From: Antedon mediterranea
Lineage: Eukaryota; Echinodermata; Crinoidea; Comatulida; Antedonidae
Direction of reading: 5' to 3'
Assembly (NCBI RefSeq): GCF_964355755.1
Contig: NC_092673.1
Coordinates: 13,337,001-13,401,000 of the forward strand
DNA length: 64,000 nt
Shown: one piece after another, positions 1 to 10,986 of the stretch
Layout of the letters: each line of letters opens with the position of its first letter
How positions within the stretch are numbered: the first letter of the stretch is position 1
Position numbers and translations under genes: made by a program
The notes under the pieces: model-generated
Told to the model about the DNA's origin: nothing
Database searches by the model: none
Seen by the model: the letters and a program-made list of their open reading frames with translations, nothing else

Positions 1-2
1 AG

Positions 3-741
3 GATAAGTCAAGAGGGCTGCCAGTATTTCATGCATTTACTGGGTCCGATACTACATCCCAGTTCTTCGGAAAAGCAAAACACTCCGCATGGGAGACGTG
101 GAACTCATTTCCAGCAGTTACAGAAGCCTTTCTTTTCATGGCACATCACCCTTTCAAATCTCTAGGAGTCAACTCATCTCAATTCCAGTTGCTAGAGGAG
201 TTTACATGTCATCTATACGACAAGACAAGTACTTTAAGAAGTGTTACTAAGCTAAGACAAGATCTTTTTTCAAGAAAGGCACGGACAATGGACAACATTC
301 CTCCTACACAGGTAAGGGGAGCTTCCATATAATTGTCAATTGTCGTTTAATAATTTATTATCAGGTTCATGTTTTTCTTTCATTAAAAGGTAACACCAAT
401 CTTTAAATTGTTTATTGCAGGATGCACTTTTACAGCATTCCAACAGATCCATATACCAAGCAAGCATTTGGACCACCAGTCTACAGCCACAGCAGAATGC
501 TCCATCACCAGAAGACTTTGGTTTGACTAAAACTGGCAGTACATGGACACCAGTCTGGACCATACTACCTGAAGCATCCAAGGCATGTAGGGAATTGCTA
601 AAGTGTGGCTGCAAAAAGTTGCCTTTTTGTTCAGGGAACTGCAAGTGCTGTTCAGCAGTGCACTGGTCTTGTTACCCATGCCGTGGAACTTGTTCGTCAT
701 CTAGCAACTCTGTACCTAAGTGTTTGTTTCCAGATAAATAA
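3..741 (+). CDS. C-terminal part of a FEN/PIN-like protein with cysteine-rich tail (two last exons)
   Basis: Two exons, 3-311 and 421-741, join in phase 0 across a 109-bp GT-AG intron (312-420) and read about 208 residues to a stop; the 5' part lies before the window. The start contains LPVFHAFTGSDTTSQFFGK. This is the hallmark of a large unnamed invertebrate family usually written FHAFTGCDT; its G-C/S-D-T core resembles the helix-hairpin region of XPG/FEN nucleases, so a PIN/FEN-like fold is inferred. Exon 2 ends in a cysteine cluster (CGCKK, CSGNCKCC, CYPC) like the CXC tail of the same family. The second cysteine of the GCDT motif is serine here. Both exons are open, so this may be a live gene or a recent copy. 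Activity is not shown. Confidence 0.6.
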
Positions 742-2005
742 TTTCATAAAAGTAAAGTTGATTATCACCTCCATGTATTGTTATGGATGCTAACGCCATA
801 ATTGTCAGTCAAATAGTCTTTTGTCGGTTTACTAATAGTCCAGTGGTTATTGAGCCCAAGTTTGATACAGTATATGTTTTATATACTTTTTTTCAGTGGT
901 TCCTAATATTATTTTAAAGGAAAGTAACTGGTACAGGATAAATATATATTCGTACTATTACAAAAATGAATGTTGTTGTTCTTATAACTACAATGTTCAT
1001 AACATAGCACAATATTGGCACGTTTTGATTGAAATACCCTTCAATATGACAGAAAATTACATTATTTGACCTATATATTCCGTCTGAAGAGAAATCATAT
1101 ATTTTTTATGTGTGTATTGCAATGTACATGTCATGAGTTTTAATTTGATACCAAACTTGGTATGTATATACGAAGATTTAAGTTTTCATCTAATTACGTA
1201 ATACTAAAAAAAGGGCGTGGTCCAAATGACGTCGTTAAATTGTTCCGATTTTTGGGCACCCCTTCTAGGATTGTTAGATATACCCTAAAGAAGGTTTGTG
1301 CCAAATTTGGTGCTTTTGTCACAAAGTGCACAAAAAAAGTGCTAAGTTACCCTGCTATAAAACTAGATAATAAATAAAATAGTGACCATCAACAGTTTCT
1401 GGTTTTTTGGTTTTTAAAATAGTAATAACAAATATCTCTTGTAATTACTTACAGTGTACAAATTGGTTTTGTATAATGGAATAATTATAATAGTATTAGT
1501 ATCAGTAAACCTATTGCTTGAGCTTTCCATCTCTTGTAATTGCAGTGTACATATGTGATAATGTGAGATGAATGTTAAATAAGGATTGAATGTTATATAA
1601 ATTTTGTTTGAAAATACAAATCAATCTGTTTACTTTTATTGAATTATCAAAATTGTACTTTTTTTTCAGGTAATGCTGTTCATTATAAGATACATACATG
1701 CATGATCAAAACAGTTCCTTGACCATGGTTTCAGTGAACTATTGGCAAGTTATTTAGTTTATTATGGTGATGTAGTGTTGACTGTACATACTTTATTGTA
1801 AAGTGTATAAATAATTAATGTTTATGAATTGAATGAATATTTCAGAATGATTGACTTATATTTAACAGGGCAGAGAGTCAAATAGAAAATAGTAAATCTT
1901 TAAATGAATGAAATATTCTCTCCACTTTATGAAAAAATACATTCATTATTATTAAACATTTATTCAATATATGTCTAATTATTGTACTTATTATTTGAGC
2001 TTCCC
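742..2005. other. AT-rich non-coding stretch
   Basis: I see no supported gene. The sequence is AT-rich with scattered stop codons. An ORF at 1162-1377 looks fortuitous. The part around 1215-1350 has the look of an old dispersed repeat, but there is no second copy in the window to prove it. Confidence 0.4.
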
Positions 2006-2550
2006 ATCACCGATATTTATAACGGCGACAAGACGGGTCTATTTTGGCAAATGCTTCCAGAAAAATCATTGCGATTTATTGTGAAAGAAAATCACTGAGG
2101 AAATCAAGCTAAAACTTGAATAACTGTCCTTGTTGCTGCTAATATGGATGGCTCCGACAAGCTGCCATTATTTGTAAACAGTAAGAGTAAAAACCTGAGA
2201 GCCTTCAAAAACATTAAAAAGTTACCCGTGGAATATGCAAATAACAAAAAAGCGTGGATGACGGGTGTGCTTCTTGAGAATTGGCTAAATAAATTGAACA
2301 ATAAAATGAGAAGGGACAGTCGAAAGATTGTCATGGTAGTGGACAATTGTACGGCACACCAAAAATCGATCTAACCCTCGTAGAGCTGGTGTTTTTACTG
2401 CCAAACACAAATAGCATTACGCAACCTATGGACGGCGGCATAATAAGAAACCTTAAACATCTTGGCTACTCGCAGGTTGGCTGAAGATGAGTTCAAGTGG
2501 ACGTTTTTAGTGCTTGGCAAAATGTCCCCCTACAAACTGTAAACAGATGT
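2006..2550 (+). pseudogene. Tigger/pogo-like DDE transposase, left part, interrupted by the 10.85-kb element
   Basis: Reading on the plus strand gives the central part of a Tigger-type (DDE_1) transposase: NGDKTGLFWQMLPEK (normally NADETGL), then MDGSDKLPLF, an open piece from 2144 to 2374 with KKLPVEYANNKKAWM and the second aspartate motif VVDNCTAH. After a frameshift come LLPNTNSITQPMDGG and VDVFSAWQNVPLQTVNRC, ending near 2550. In-frame TGA codons near 2096 and 2126 and the frameshift mark it as dead. The matching C-terminus lies at 13586-14160 on the same strand, so the two are read as one gene split by insertion. Confidence 0.85.
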
Positions 2551-2691
2551 GATATTTCTAACCACAGTATCCTGTGTATAACCACAATGAATATTACTAA
2601 TCATTTTATACTAGTAGATTAGAATACTTTTTGTTTAGTTACTTTCACTTGTACATTGAATATCGAACAATAAAGATCATATTAGTATTAG

Positions 2692-2723
2692 CATGGAGGA
2701 AAAAATAAAAGGAGATCTCTCAA
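2692..2723 (+). repeat. Left terminal inverted repeat of the 10.85-kb element
   Basis: A 32-bp stretch from CATGGAGGAAAAAATAAAA to the CTCAA at 2719-2723. Its reverse complement is at 13509-13540 without mismatch. Confidence 0.8.
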
Positions 2724-2840
2724 ACCTCTGATCAAACACTTATGTGAGATACCGCGCTAGAAACATAAACTATCTTATCTTTCTGGAATAAACAAGCAGA
2801 TCGTATTAATCCCTTGTTTGCGCATGTTCATACGATACAG

Positions 2841-2848
2841 TGACGTCA
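2841..2848. promoter_or_regulatory. CRE-like palindrome TGACGTCA upstream of gene A
   Basis: A full CRE palindrome lies about 100 bp before the gene A ATG and within 160 bp of the element's end. It is a plausible promoter site for CREB/ATF-type factors. Function is inferred from position only. Confidence 0.4.
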
Positions 2849-2946
2849 TATTTACTTCTCGACACTCGCTCGAGTTCGTTTTGTTATTTACCCGGTTTTT
2901 TTTAAATGCTGTCTATCGGTGATCTGAACGACGCGTTACGAAGTTA

Positions 2947-4432
2947 TGGCGAGAGTTAGCGAAGAAGAAGAGATAGAGAATGATTTTTTTTTGTTTTTTT
3001 AAAGAAGAATTTGATGTTGATGATTTGCCAGAAGTTATTTTTGATTTCGAAGAGGAGGAAGATCATAATATAAGCGATGAAAATACAAGACCTGGTGCTG
3101 CTAAGCTAGGCCAACAAAGTAGCCTTCCACCGCCATCAACGTTAACGCCTACAAAAACAAACAAAGTTCGGTCGGCGCCAAGGAGTGGTGGTATGTTATT
3201 TATAATTGCTGATCAGCCCCAATCAATAGTATATCACAAAGATAATTTAATTTTTTTCTGGGCTGTTTTAAAATTACAAAAAGTTATTTAGATATAATTA
3301 CTAGCCTACTACTACTACTAGCCTAGGCCTAAATATCTACTATAATAGGCCTATATGGGCCAGGCGGATTTCCCGGCTAGCTAGGCTAACTACCTAGCTA
3401 GTAGGCCTAGTAGACTAGGCTAGTAGTATAGTAAGTAGTATTTTTTCCTCCATGGTACTATTAGTATATTATTCAGTGATGGTACCTAGATTTGGCTGAA
3501 TTAGGGGACAAAGACAAAACAGTCCCAAAACAATTAAGCAACAATTATTATTGTGGTTGAACCAATGGATTTTAAAAAAAATTCTTTTCTACAGGTTGCT
3601 CCAAAATTGTGAAAACGAAATCTTCTAAGAAAAAGACTGAAAAGGAAACACAACAAAAACAAGGTAAGGCATTTTAAATGTCTTTTTAAAATTAAATGTT
3701 ATTGGAATGTATTTATTATTATAACAGTACAAAGAGTAATAATTATTGCTTTGCTTTCAGCGGTTGTTCGACCAAAGGTGATATTTGACAAGGATGCAGC
3801 AGTTGGTAAAGCTACATCTTTTGAATCTGCGCTGAGAGAACTAATTCACCATCCTACTGTATGTACAACAGTGGATTTCCAATGGCGTTGGCTGCTCTTG
3901 AACTGGCAAAGTCATTACTTGATGATATTGATTCCGAATTGGTTAAAAGTTTTTCAAAGAAGCTACTGGTTGACATTTGGGCTATTGTCATCGCAGGCGA
4001 TAAAAAAAAATTAAAGCCAGAAGCATATGAAATGGTTTACATTCAATTTCACAAATACATTATTTCTGCCTCTGCCAAACAGCAATGGATAGATCTTGTC
4101 AACTTTGTTAACATTGGAAACCCAAATAATCATGCCCATCACTTTTTGTTAAGGAAAATTTAAAAGATGTAATGAGTGAAAGAAACAAAGTGGATTTACC
4201 GGAAAAGGAGGAAGAAGACAGCAGCCCTGTAAATAAACATTTGGAAGAAGTACTTCGCTATACTGCTGGATATGTGCCTTTTGCCCTCCACAAGAGTTAT
4301 AGCAAATTAAAGCCCCATTCCCTACGTTTTTTGAGATCTAATTTAAGATCACAAACTATATTTAATGTAAAAATAATACTATATGGTCATATTGCGATAA
4401 CTTTTTTCGTCTTTAAACGGTTAAAAATGTGA
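2947..4432 (+). pseudogene. Gene A of the composite element: unknown protein with RYTAGYVPF motif
   Basis: The ATG at 2947 opens MARVSEEEEIEND, then a poly-T tract breaks the frame, which resumes at about 3001 as an acidic segment (EEFDVDDLPEVIFDFEEEED). Exons 2947-3190, 3595-3663 (lysine-rich, KTKSSKKKTEKE) and from 3761 join in phase 1. The third exon holds a helical region (ALAALELAKSLLDDIDSELV) and near its end LRYTAGYVPFALHKSY, a motif of the RYVAGYV type found near the ends of several transposon proteins. Further frameshifts near 3880 and 4147 are needed to read through. The reading ends abruptly before the gene B promoter, so the C-terminus may be lost. I do not recognise the family. 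It may be an accessory protein of the transposon. Confidence 0.55.
3300..3440. repeat. Cluster of TAGGCCTA / CTAG palindromic motifs
   Basis: Dense overlapping AGGCCT, CTAG and GCTAGC palindromes and a (CTA)n run. The same vocabulary recurs at 4830-5160, 11075-11170, 13010-13300, 16900-16965, 19190-19265, 22045-22270, 26410-26590 and 63560-63790. Non-coding, low-complexity sequence. Confidence 0.6.
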
Positions 4433-4466
4433 AAAATAAGTCGATTTTAATAATTATAGCGGCCCG

Positions 4467-4493
4467 CTATAAATCCCAAAATGCTTTGCGCGC
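4467..4493 (+). promoter_or_regulatory. ZNF143/Staf-like promoter motif before gene B
   Basis: The stretch TATAAATCCCAAAATGC followed by TTTGCGCGCG resembles the long Staf/ZNF143 site (consensus around TACAAITCCCAGMATGC, then WTTGCG). It lies about 120 bp before the gene B ATG in the only GC-rich patch of that intergenic region. THAP-type proteins share part of this site in vertebrates. The match is by eye and binding is an inference. Confidence 0.4.
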
Positions 4494-4610
4494 GGATTGA
4501 TATTTCGTTTTGGTAACTGTGATACGCCACATGAGATTGGAATTCCCATCTGGAAAAACGTAGCGATGATGAGAATGATCGGCGATTCGCGATGAGAAGA
4601 GAACACAACA

Positions 4611-7600
4611 ATGGAAGCGTCAACACCTTCAACATCTAAATCGGGTCGTCCCCGCTTAGTTTTGACGGATTCTACGAAAAAAAGAAAGATACATGAACGC
4701 CGCGACAACACGAGGGTATCCTTATTATCCTCGTTTGACCGATGGAAAGAGTTACAAAAATCACTTGGGCTAGCAGGCAAAGGCAGTGACGCTATGTTGG
4801 CCGAGACGCTGATGGATTTCTGGTAAGTAGCCTAGTTTAGGCCTAGAGTAGAGGCTAGGCTAACTGATTATGATGTTTCACGATCGGTACAAATTTAGTT
4901 TTTTCCCCCATTAAAATGATAGATAAAGTAATTAATAAATTTCTTGACTTTTGATATATCGGTGTCTCTTGATTGACTTTATACCAATTTACGACTAATT
5001 TCCATATAAAACGAAGCCTACACAGTGTCGGTAGGCCTAGGCTAGAGCTACTAGCTAGAGCATAGCCCTATATAAGAATTAATAGAAACACATTAAACTC
5101 CAGCCTTTGGCTATGGTTGGCCTAGCTAGGTCTGCTATAAGTAGTAATCTAGGTCATTTAAATTGTAATTAGGTATCCTGTTGTGAATTGTTTACACAAA
5201 CACTAACAGTGTCCTTGTAACATAAATCTGCTTCATAGACTGCTATACACTTTACAGTTTCTAGATGGCCTTGTATTTTTGTACCACTGGACACCAGTGG
5301 TTAAGAGGTCATAAATAATCAGAATTGATGATTAAGAGCCTTTTTTGTAATATAACACCTGAATGAGGCTCTCAAGGGGATTGTACACATAATGAATAGG
5401 AGGTACTGTATAAAATTAGACCTCCATGCATAATGTTTGAAGGCCCATGATCTAACACCAGGGCATATTCTATCTAACTAGTAGGCTAGACCTAGTAGTA
5501 ATTTAGCTATCTGATAAAATGATATTAATATTAATTGGCTCTATAATTGAATTCCTTTCATCAACAGGCTCAAACATCATCAATCTATATCAAAATTGGA
5601 ATGCCAACAGGAAACTGTGTCTACACCATTAAAATCAAAGGAAATTGATATGCTTCCCCGTTTTGCCGATTCAGATGGATCTTCATTGTCCTCCATTTCC
5701 GTAGCACAGTCATTGGAAAGGTATTTTGTCACTGTCTAAGAATGTATATTTTATAAAGTAATTCATGACAATGATGTGTTTGTACTGTAAATTTTCATAT
5801 TTTTAGCAATCAACAACACATGATAGTTGGTTGTGAAGAGCAAGATAGCTCAACAACTGCGGATTGTTCGCAAGATGTATCTGGTGTTAAGGAAATAACT
5901 GTAGACATAACTAACTCCTGTGATGCATCATGGGTGCCTGGAGAAGATGACCTTGATGAATTTCGAGTTGACATGTCTCTGAGGTAAATTGTTTTATATC
6001 TTTACTTTATGAACAACAACAACTAGTTTTTCTTTAATAGAAAGCAAATAATATAAATGTTTTTATGTACAGAAATTCTGGACCTCTGGATGTTGAGGAC
6101 TTATTCACCCTGCATGAAATAAATATTCAAGAGATGGGAAAAGATGAAGATACTGAAGATAAGGAAACAAGCCCCCATCGAAGAAACCTAACTTGTTTTG
6201 AAGATACAAAACACCTAACAGCGGGAATTGTCTATGACACATGTCTGTCAGACCTTGTAAATATCAAGGTACCTGCGACTTGTCCCAAATGTGATGCAGA
6301 CCAAATACAGGCACACTTTGAAAAAGTTGGCACAGCAATAAATGTAAAATGGGTAAGTTTAAATAAGCACATATATAGCACTTACTGAGTCATGTATGCA
6401 CACGTTCCATGAAAACCAAAATGGATGAACGAGCAATTTTTTAATGAGAGGAGAGTTTGTCATGCAATGATCGAGATTGCATCCGATTTTACTTTGTTTG
6501 TTTTTTAAACAAATACATCCACAGATATGTCCACAACAACATGTTGTTCAGCGATGGTATTCTCAACCAAGATTCCGAAACATGAATTACGGAGACTTCA
6601 TTTTAAGTATGAATATTCTACTCAGTGGCAACAATTTCACTAAAGTGGAACAACTGCTAAAATTTTGTAGATGGGGTTCAGTCTCCAAGAGCACCCACTA
6701 CAGGATACAACTGTTATATGGCTGCCCATCTATTGAAAACTGTTGGACAGAAACAAACAACAACATCATCCAGAAGAACCTTTCCAAAGAAACAGTTGTA
6801 ATTGGTAATGTTTGTATATTCATAATTTGTAATAAGACCTTAAATGTATAATGAAAACGTATACATTTCATTGTGTGAACATGTCAAGGATTAATATTAA
6901 AACTAGGCTTATATATTATTTTTGAATAATGAAGTATTTTTGTCATTCAGGAGATGGCAGAAATGACTCGCCAGGTCACAGTGCTCAATACCTGACCTAC
7001 ACATTAATGGACCATGACTCGCATGACATTCTGGCACAACATATTGTGGACAAAAGAGAAGCAGACTTAAAGAGTCCAAACATGGAATTGCTTGGGTTAA
7101 TTAAGTGCCTGTCATCATTGCATGACAAAAATGTCAATGTCTGTGAACTTGTCACAGATGCTCACATCCAGATAGCTGCATATATGCGTGAGTTTTTATT
7201 ATACGATACGAGAAAAGTTTATTGCAATCTCAAATAAAACATTTAAAATTGAAGTTTCAGAAAAATAATTATGAAAATATGCCATGATTGTTGTAATTGA
7301 AGGTATTTCTGTACACTTTAATAACATTACAAATCTAATGTCTATAATTGTAATTACAGGACGACATTATAGTACGGGTGAAAGGGCCATTAAACACCAG
7401 TTTGATGTCTGGCATGGTAGTAAGAACTTAGTGAAGAAGTTGTCTGAGGTATGTTGCATTGTCAATTGTACATACTGTATTGGTTTTTACATCATAACAG
7501 ACATTAAAAATAAACATCTGAAATCACTGGAATTTTGAATTGTCCAATAACAAGCGCCATTCCTAGTTTGCTTGTTTACTTTGAATTGTGCATTAATGAA

Positions 7601-9028
7601 ATCTTTTATACTATAATATATTTCAGTTAAACATTAATTTCATTAATTATTATTACCAAAAACAGGCAGCAGAACATAAAGACAATAAGTCATTAATACC
7701 ATGGATACAGCCACTGGTTAACCATTTCTGGTACTCGTGTCAAGTGGCAAAAGGTGACATCCAAGTGCTACAGGTCTTTTTCTTTCAATATCTTATGCAT
7801 GAACTACTGCATGTAAACAAATTCAGAAGGAGATGAGGTAAATGAGATTGATAGGCTGACGAATCAACTCATATTATTCCAAAGATGTGCTATAACTATA
7901 ACTCTAATATCAGTGTTTGTGATTACAGAAAACCCTTTATTCATCACTTCATCATGTTGCTGGGGAGCATGTATGGGCAACTGGGAACTGTAGTCACATC
8001 AGCATAGAAAATGTTGATGGAAGGGAAACAATCCGGGACAATGAAGAGCCGAACAGTGACAGACCCTATTTAACAAGAGGATCATCGGCAGCTATAGCTC
8101 TTGACCGTGTGTTGTACAACTCCCGCTTTGTCAACAATTTACCAAAATATGTAAACTTCAGGTAAGCTAAAGTAAATAATTGGAAAAACCTTATTGCATT
8201 TCTACTTTTATTTCAATTCTGAAAAAAAAAATATTCTTTTGTTCATAAAAATTTGTTGCAAATATACTGACATTATAATTTACACAATTTGCAGACATAC
8301 CATAATATAATCCTAGCCTATGCATCTAAACGACAGAGTTTTCAGTAAGTTTATCATGGTTTTGTATTACAAAATAATTACCATTTAATATAAAAATACA
8401 TACAGGTATATACAATGCCAATAAATTAACTACAATATTTTATACATATTTTAGATACACAGCTTTCAGGGCAAGAAATCGTTTAGCTGCATTAGATTTC
8501 CAAATGCACAAAGACAGAATACAGAAGTGTGGTGCAGATGGAAACCCATTGTAAGAATATTTATTTATCTTTATTCTAGGTAGTTTGAACACGACAATTG
8601 CATGAAATATGTAATACAACAAATATACCAAAAAAAATACAATTTTAATAATAAACAAATATTTAATCTGTTCTTTTTAAATACAAAACCTGAACATTAT
8701 CATTAAGTTTTTCATTTCCAACCAATACTGTATTACATTTACTATCAGATATGAAATAATAATTTTCTTTGTCAGATGGCACAAGCACTACAACAAGAAG
8801 TCAAACAGTTGGTCTGCAGAGAAGGTGTTAGTTGAGAAGGACTTTGCATACATACAACAAATACAGGAAAAAATCATAGAGGCAAGACTTCAAGACAATG
8901 AGAGTATTTACAGAAATACGGAAAGGGAATCAGGCGATCCACGACAATTGAGGCAGACAATTACCAAAGTCCTACCACCATCTACAACAGATTTAGTGAA
9001 GCAACATAAATCTAGATTCGATAAGTGA
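4611..9028 (+). pseudogene. Gene B: multi-exon DDE transposase (ISL3-like fold), catalytic-Glu segment deleted
   Basis: Twelve exons join with GT-AG borders: 4611-4822, 5568-5720, 5807-5983, 6073-6352, 6525-6804, 6951-7187, 7360-7448, 7666-7773, 7929-8161, 8295-8344, 8455-8550 and 8776-9028, about 720 codons. The N-terminus (KSGRPRLVLT, then a basic DRWKEL helix) looks DNA-binding. Exon 4 has a CPKC pair and exon 5 WYSQPRF. The catalytic core reads GDGRNDSPGHSAQY (first Asp, 6953-6967), VTDAH (second Asp, 7157) and HQFDVWHGSKNL. The third acidic motif HTGxLExxH, intact in the copy at 59 kb, is broken here: exon 10 reads RHT, then after a deletion and frameshift HNIILAYASKRQSF. So the enzyme is probably dead, though nearly all splice sites and the C-terminus survive. 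The family is common in fish and invertebrates as unnamed proteins; the ISL3 link is inferred. Confidence 0.8.
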
Positions 9029-9034
9029 GATAGT

Positions 9035-10986
9035 TTACATTTGTACATTCGGTTGGAAACCTCTATAAACACCTGTAGGTGATGGGAATTCATTCCGGAT
9101 TCGCCAAACACAACAAGATGGTATGATTCGTCTGTCGCCTTTCATCAGGCGTTGATGCCGCCAATATACAAACAGTCTGTATGCATGATGCCGGTTAGAT
9201 TTGTTGGCTTCCTCTGGTTCCAAATCTGTTAATTGTCTGAAGTCTCTCAGCATAGCTCTTGAGAATGCCAACTGCATCTCATCTAATACATACAGTGCCA
9301 TTGTCTAATAAGATTTTACAAATAAAAATTTGTTTCAAATATAACTCTTTTTTTTTTTATAACTTGCATGGATGCAAGTGGATGGATGAGATAGAACCAA
9401 ATTATTATATTTTAAACTTTAAATAATTTTGTACAGGCCATTATTTACCTCTTCTTTTGATAAGCAGTATTCAGGTCGTAAATTGCAACACATCTTTTCT
9501 AGGTCAGATGGCATTTCCCGGCAATTCTTACAAATGCACCATTCTGGGGCCTCATGTAGTGCTTTTGGGATATCGTCGTTTGATTTGTCTGATTTATCTG
9601 ATAATTTTTGTAAAACATCAATGACCATAGCTTGATTATGCTGCAGACATTCAAACATCAGGTCTTTCAAGTCATTCAGTTCTAACTCATCAATCATTTT
9701 CTGAAAAATTAATCATTATTTTACAAGTTTGAATATTTTGATATATTCAATATGTATCATTTTAAAGGTTGATAAAAGTTAACTCACTTTATATTTTTCC
9801 ATTCTTGTTCGCCGAATTAACTGCACTCTGTCGACATCTTCGGATGAAATGCGAACCCCAAGTATAACTTTGTCTTTCTTTTGTTTGTCTGATATACAAA
9901 ATTAATTATCTACAGTACTACAAAATTGATTATTTATTGTACTTTATTATGTATGCTATTGGGACATATGTAATACAAAATAAAAACATAGTTTTTTTCC
10001 TTATATTTTGGTAAATCAAACATTGTATTCAATTTGGAATACAGCAGTTGTAATGTATATATTATATGTACTTAATTTACCTTTTTTGTGTGTTTTCAGC
10101 TTGGGCACAGCTTTCTTTTTGGGCACAGCTTTCTTTTTTGGCACATCTTTCTTTTTAGGCACAGCTTTCTTTCTAGGCACATCTTCAGTCACTGAAATTA
10201 AAATTTAATATAATTTTTAATAATGTACGAACTTACCTTTTGGTGGTGCTTTTGGCTGGGACAAAGCTTGCTTTTTGGAAGCACCTTCAGCCACTGAAAT
10301 TGTAATTTATTAAAATGACTGAACATTTTAAATTGTTGTTAATTACGTTTAAATTTGATATTGCTTCTAGTGAGGGCCCCAGTTGTTGTTGTTGTCATAT
10401 AATTATAAGTAACTGAATAAATGTGTATATATTTACAGTTGGCATAGATCATGTACTGTATAGCTCTGTAATTACAATACTAAAAAATACCTTTTTATCG
10501 TGCTTTCGACTTTGCAGCTTCTCCTTTCTTTTTGGACGCATCTTTAGTTACTGAAATTTAATAAAATGTGTCAGTCAATCAATAACTATGTCAACTAACT
10601 TGACATATACCATGTTTGATAATTATTGGCCTATTAATATTATTTGGTTGACATTTAAAACAAACCATGACAGAAAAAGTAAGGCAAGCCATTACGATTC
10701 TATATTTCGATTTAAATGTCTGGATTCAGTTTTATATTATTTATATTATTGTTAGAATTTATAATTTAGATTTGATAATTTGAAACTTTGTTCCATTTTT
10801 AGAAGTATTCTTGTACTGCATTTTATGTTATAAATTGTTGGTATCCCACCAACTGTAAGCTCATTGAAATGTGTGGACAAAAACAAATTCTTGTATGACT
10901 GTAATGTTACCTTTAGTAGGTGTTTCACCCATTTCAAAATCATCAAAGTACGATGGACTTTTTGGTTTTCTTTTTCTATGATCCAT
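9035..10986 (-). CDS. Gene C: lysine-rich protein with P2X7 C-terminal (ballast)-like zinc domain
   Basis: Seven minus-strand exons: 10986-10911 (ATG, MDHRKRKPKSPSYFDDF), 10550-10491, 10293-10237, 10191-10081, 9888-9788, 9700-9449 and 9304-9035. All join in phase and total 309 codons. Exons 2-4 are lysine-rich linkers (KKAVPKKKDVPKKKAVP) with phase 1-1 borders. The last two exons hold the P2RX7 intracellular domain signature: WCICKNCREMP, CCNLRPEYC, AYRLFVYWRHQRL, DRRIIPSCCVWRIRNEFP and GVYRGF. In mammalian P2X7 this domain binds zinc and nucleotide; here it stands alone without an ion channel. One TAA lies in exon 10550-10491, whose length is a multiple of three, so skipping it restores the frame. 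This is the best preserved gene of the element. A DNA-binding or regulatory role is a guess from the basic linker. Confidence 0.8.

Noticed and set aside
2692-3455. Taking the short 760-bp span as the true element and 2691-13541 as chance
   Set aside because: The inner motif matches the left TIR for only about 16 bp, while the outer pair matches for 32 bp, has the TATTA flank and is framed by the split Tigger gene.
4447-4780. Minus-strand ORFs opposite the start of gene B
   Set aside because: They are antisense shadows of the first transposase exon and its promoter.
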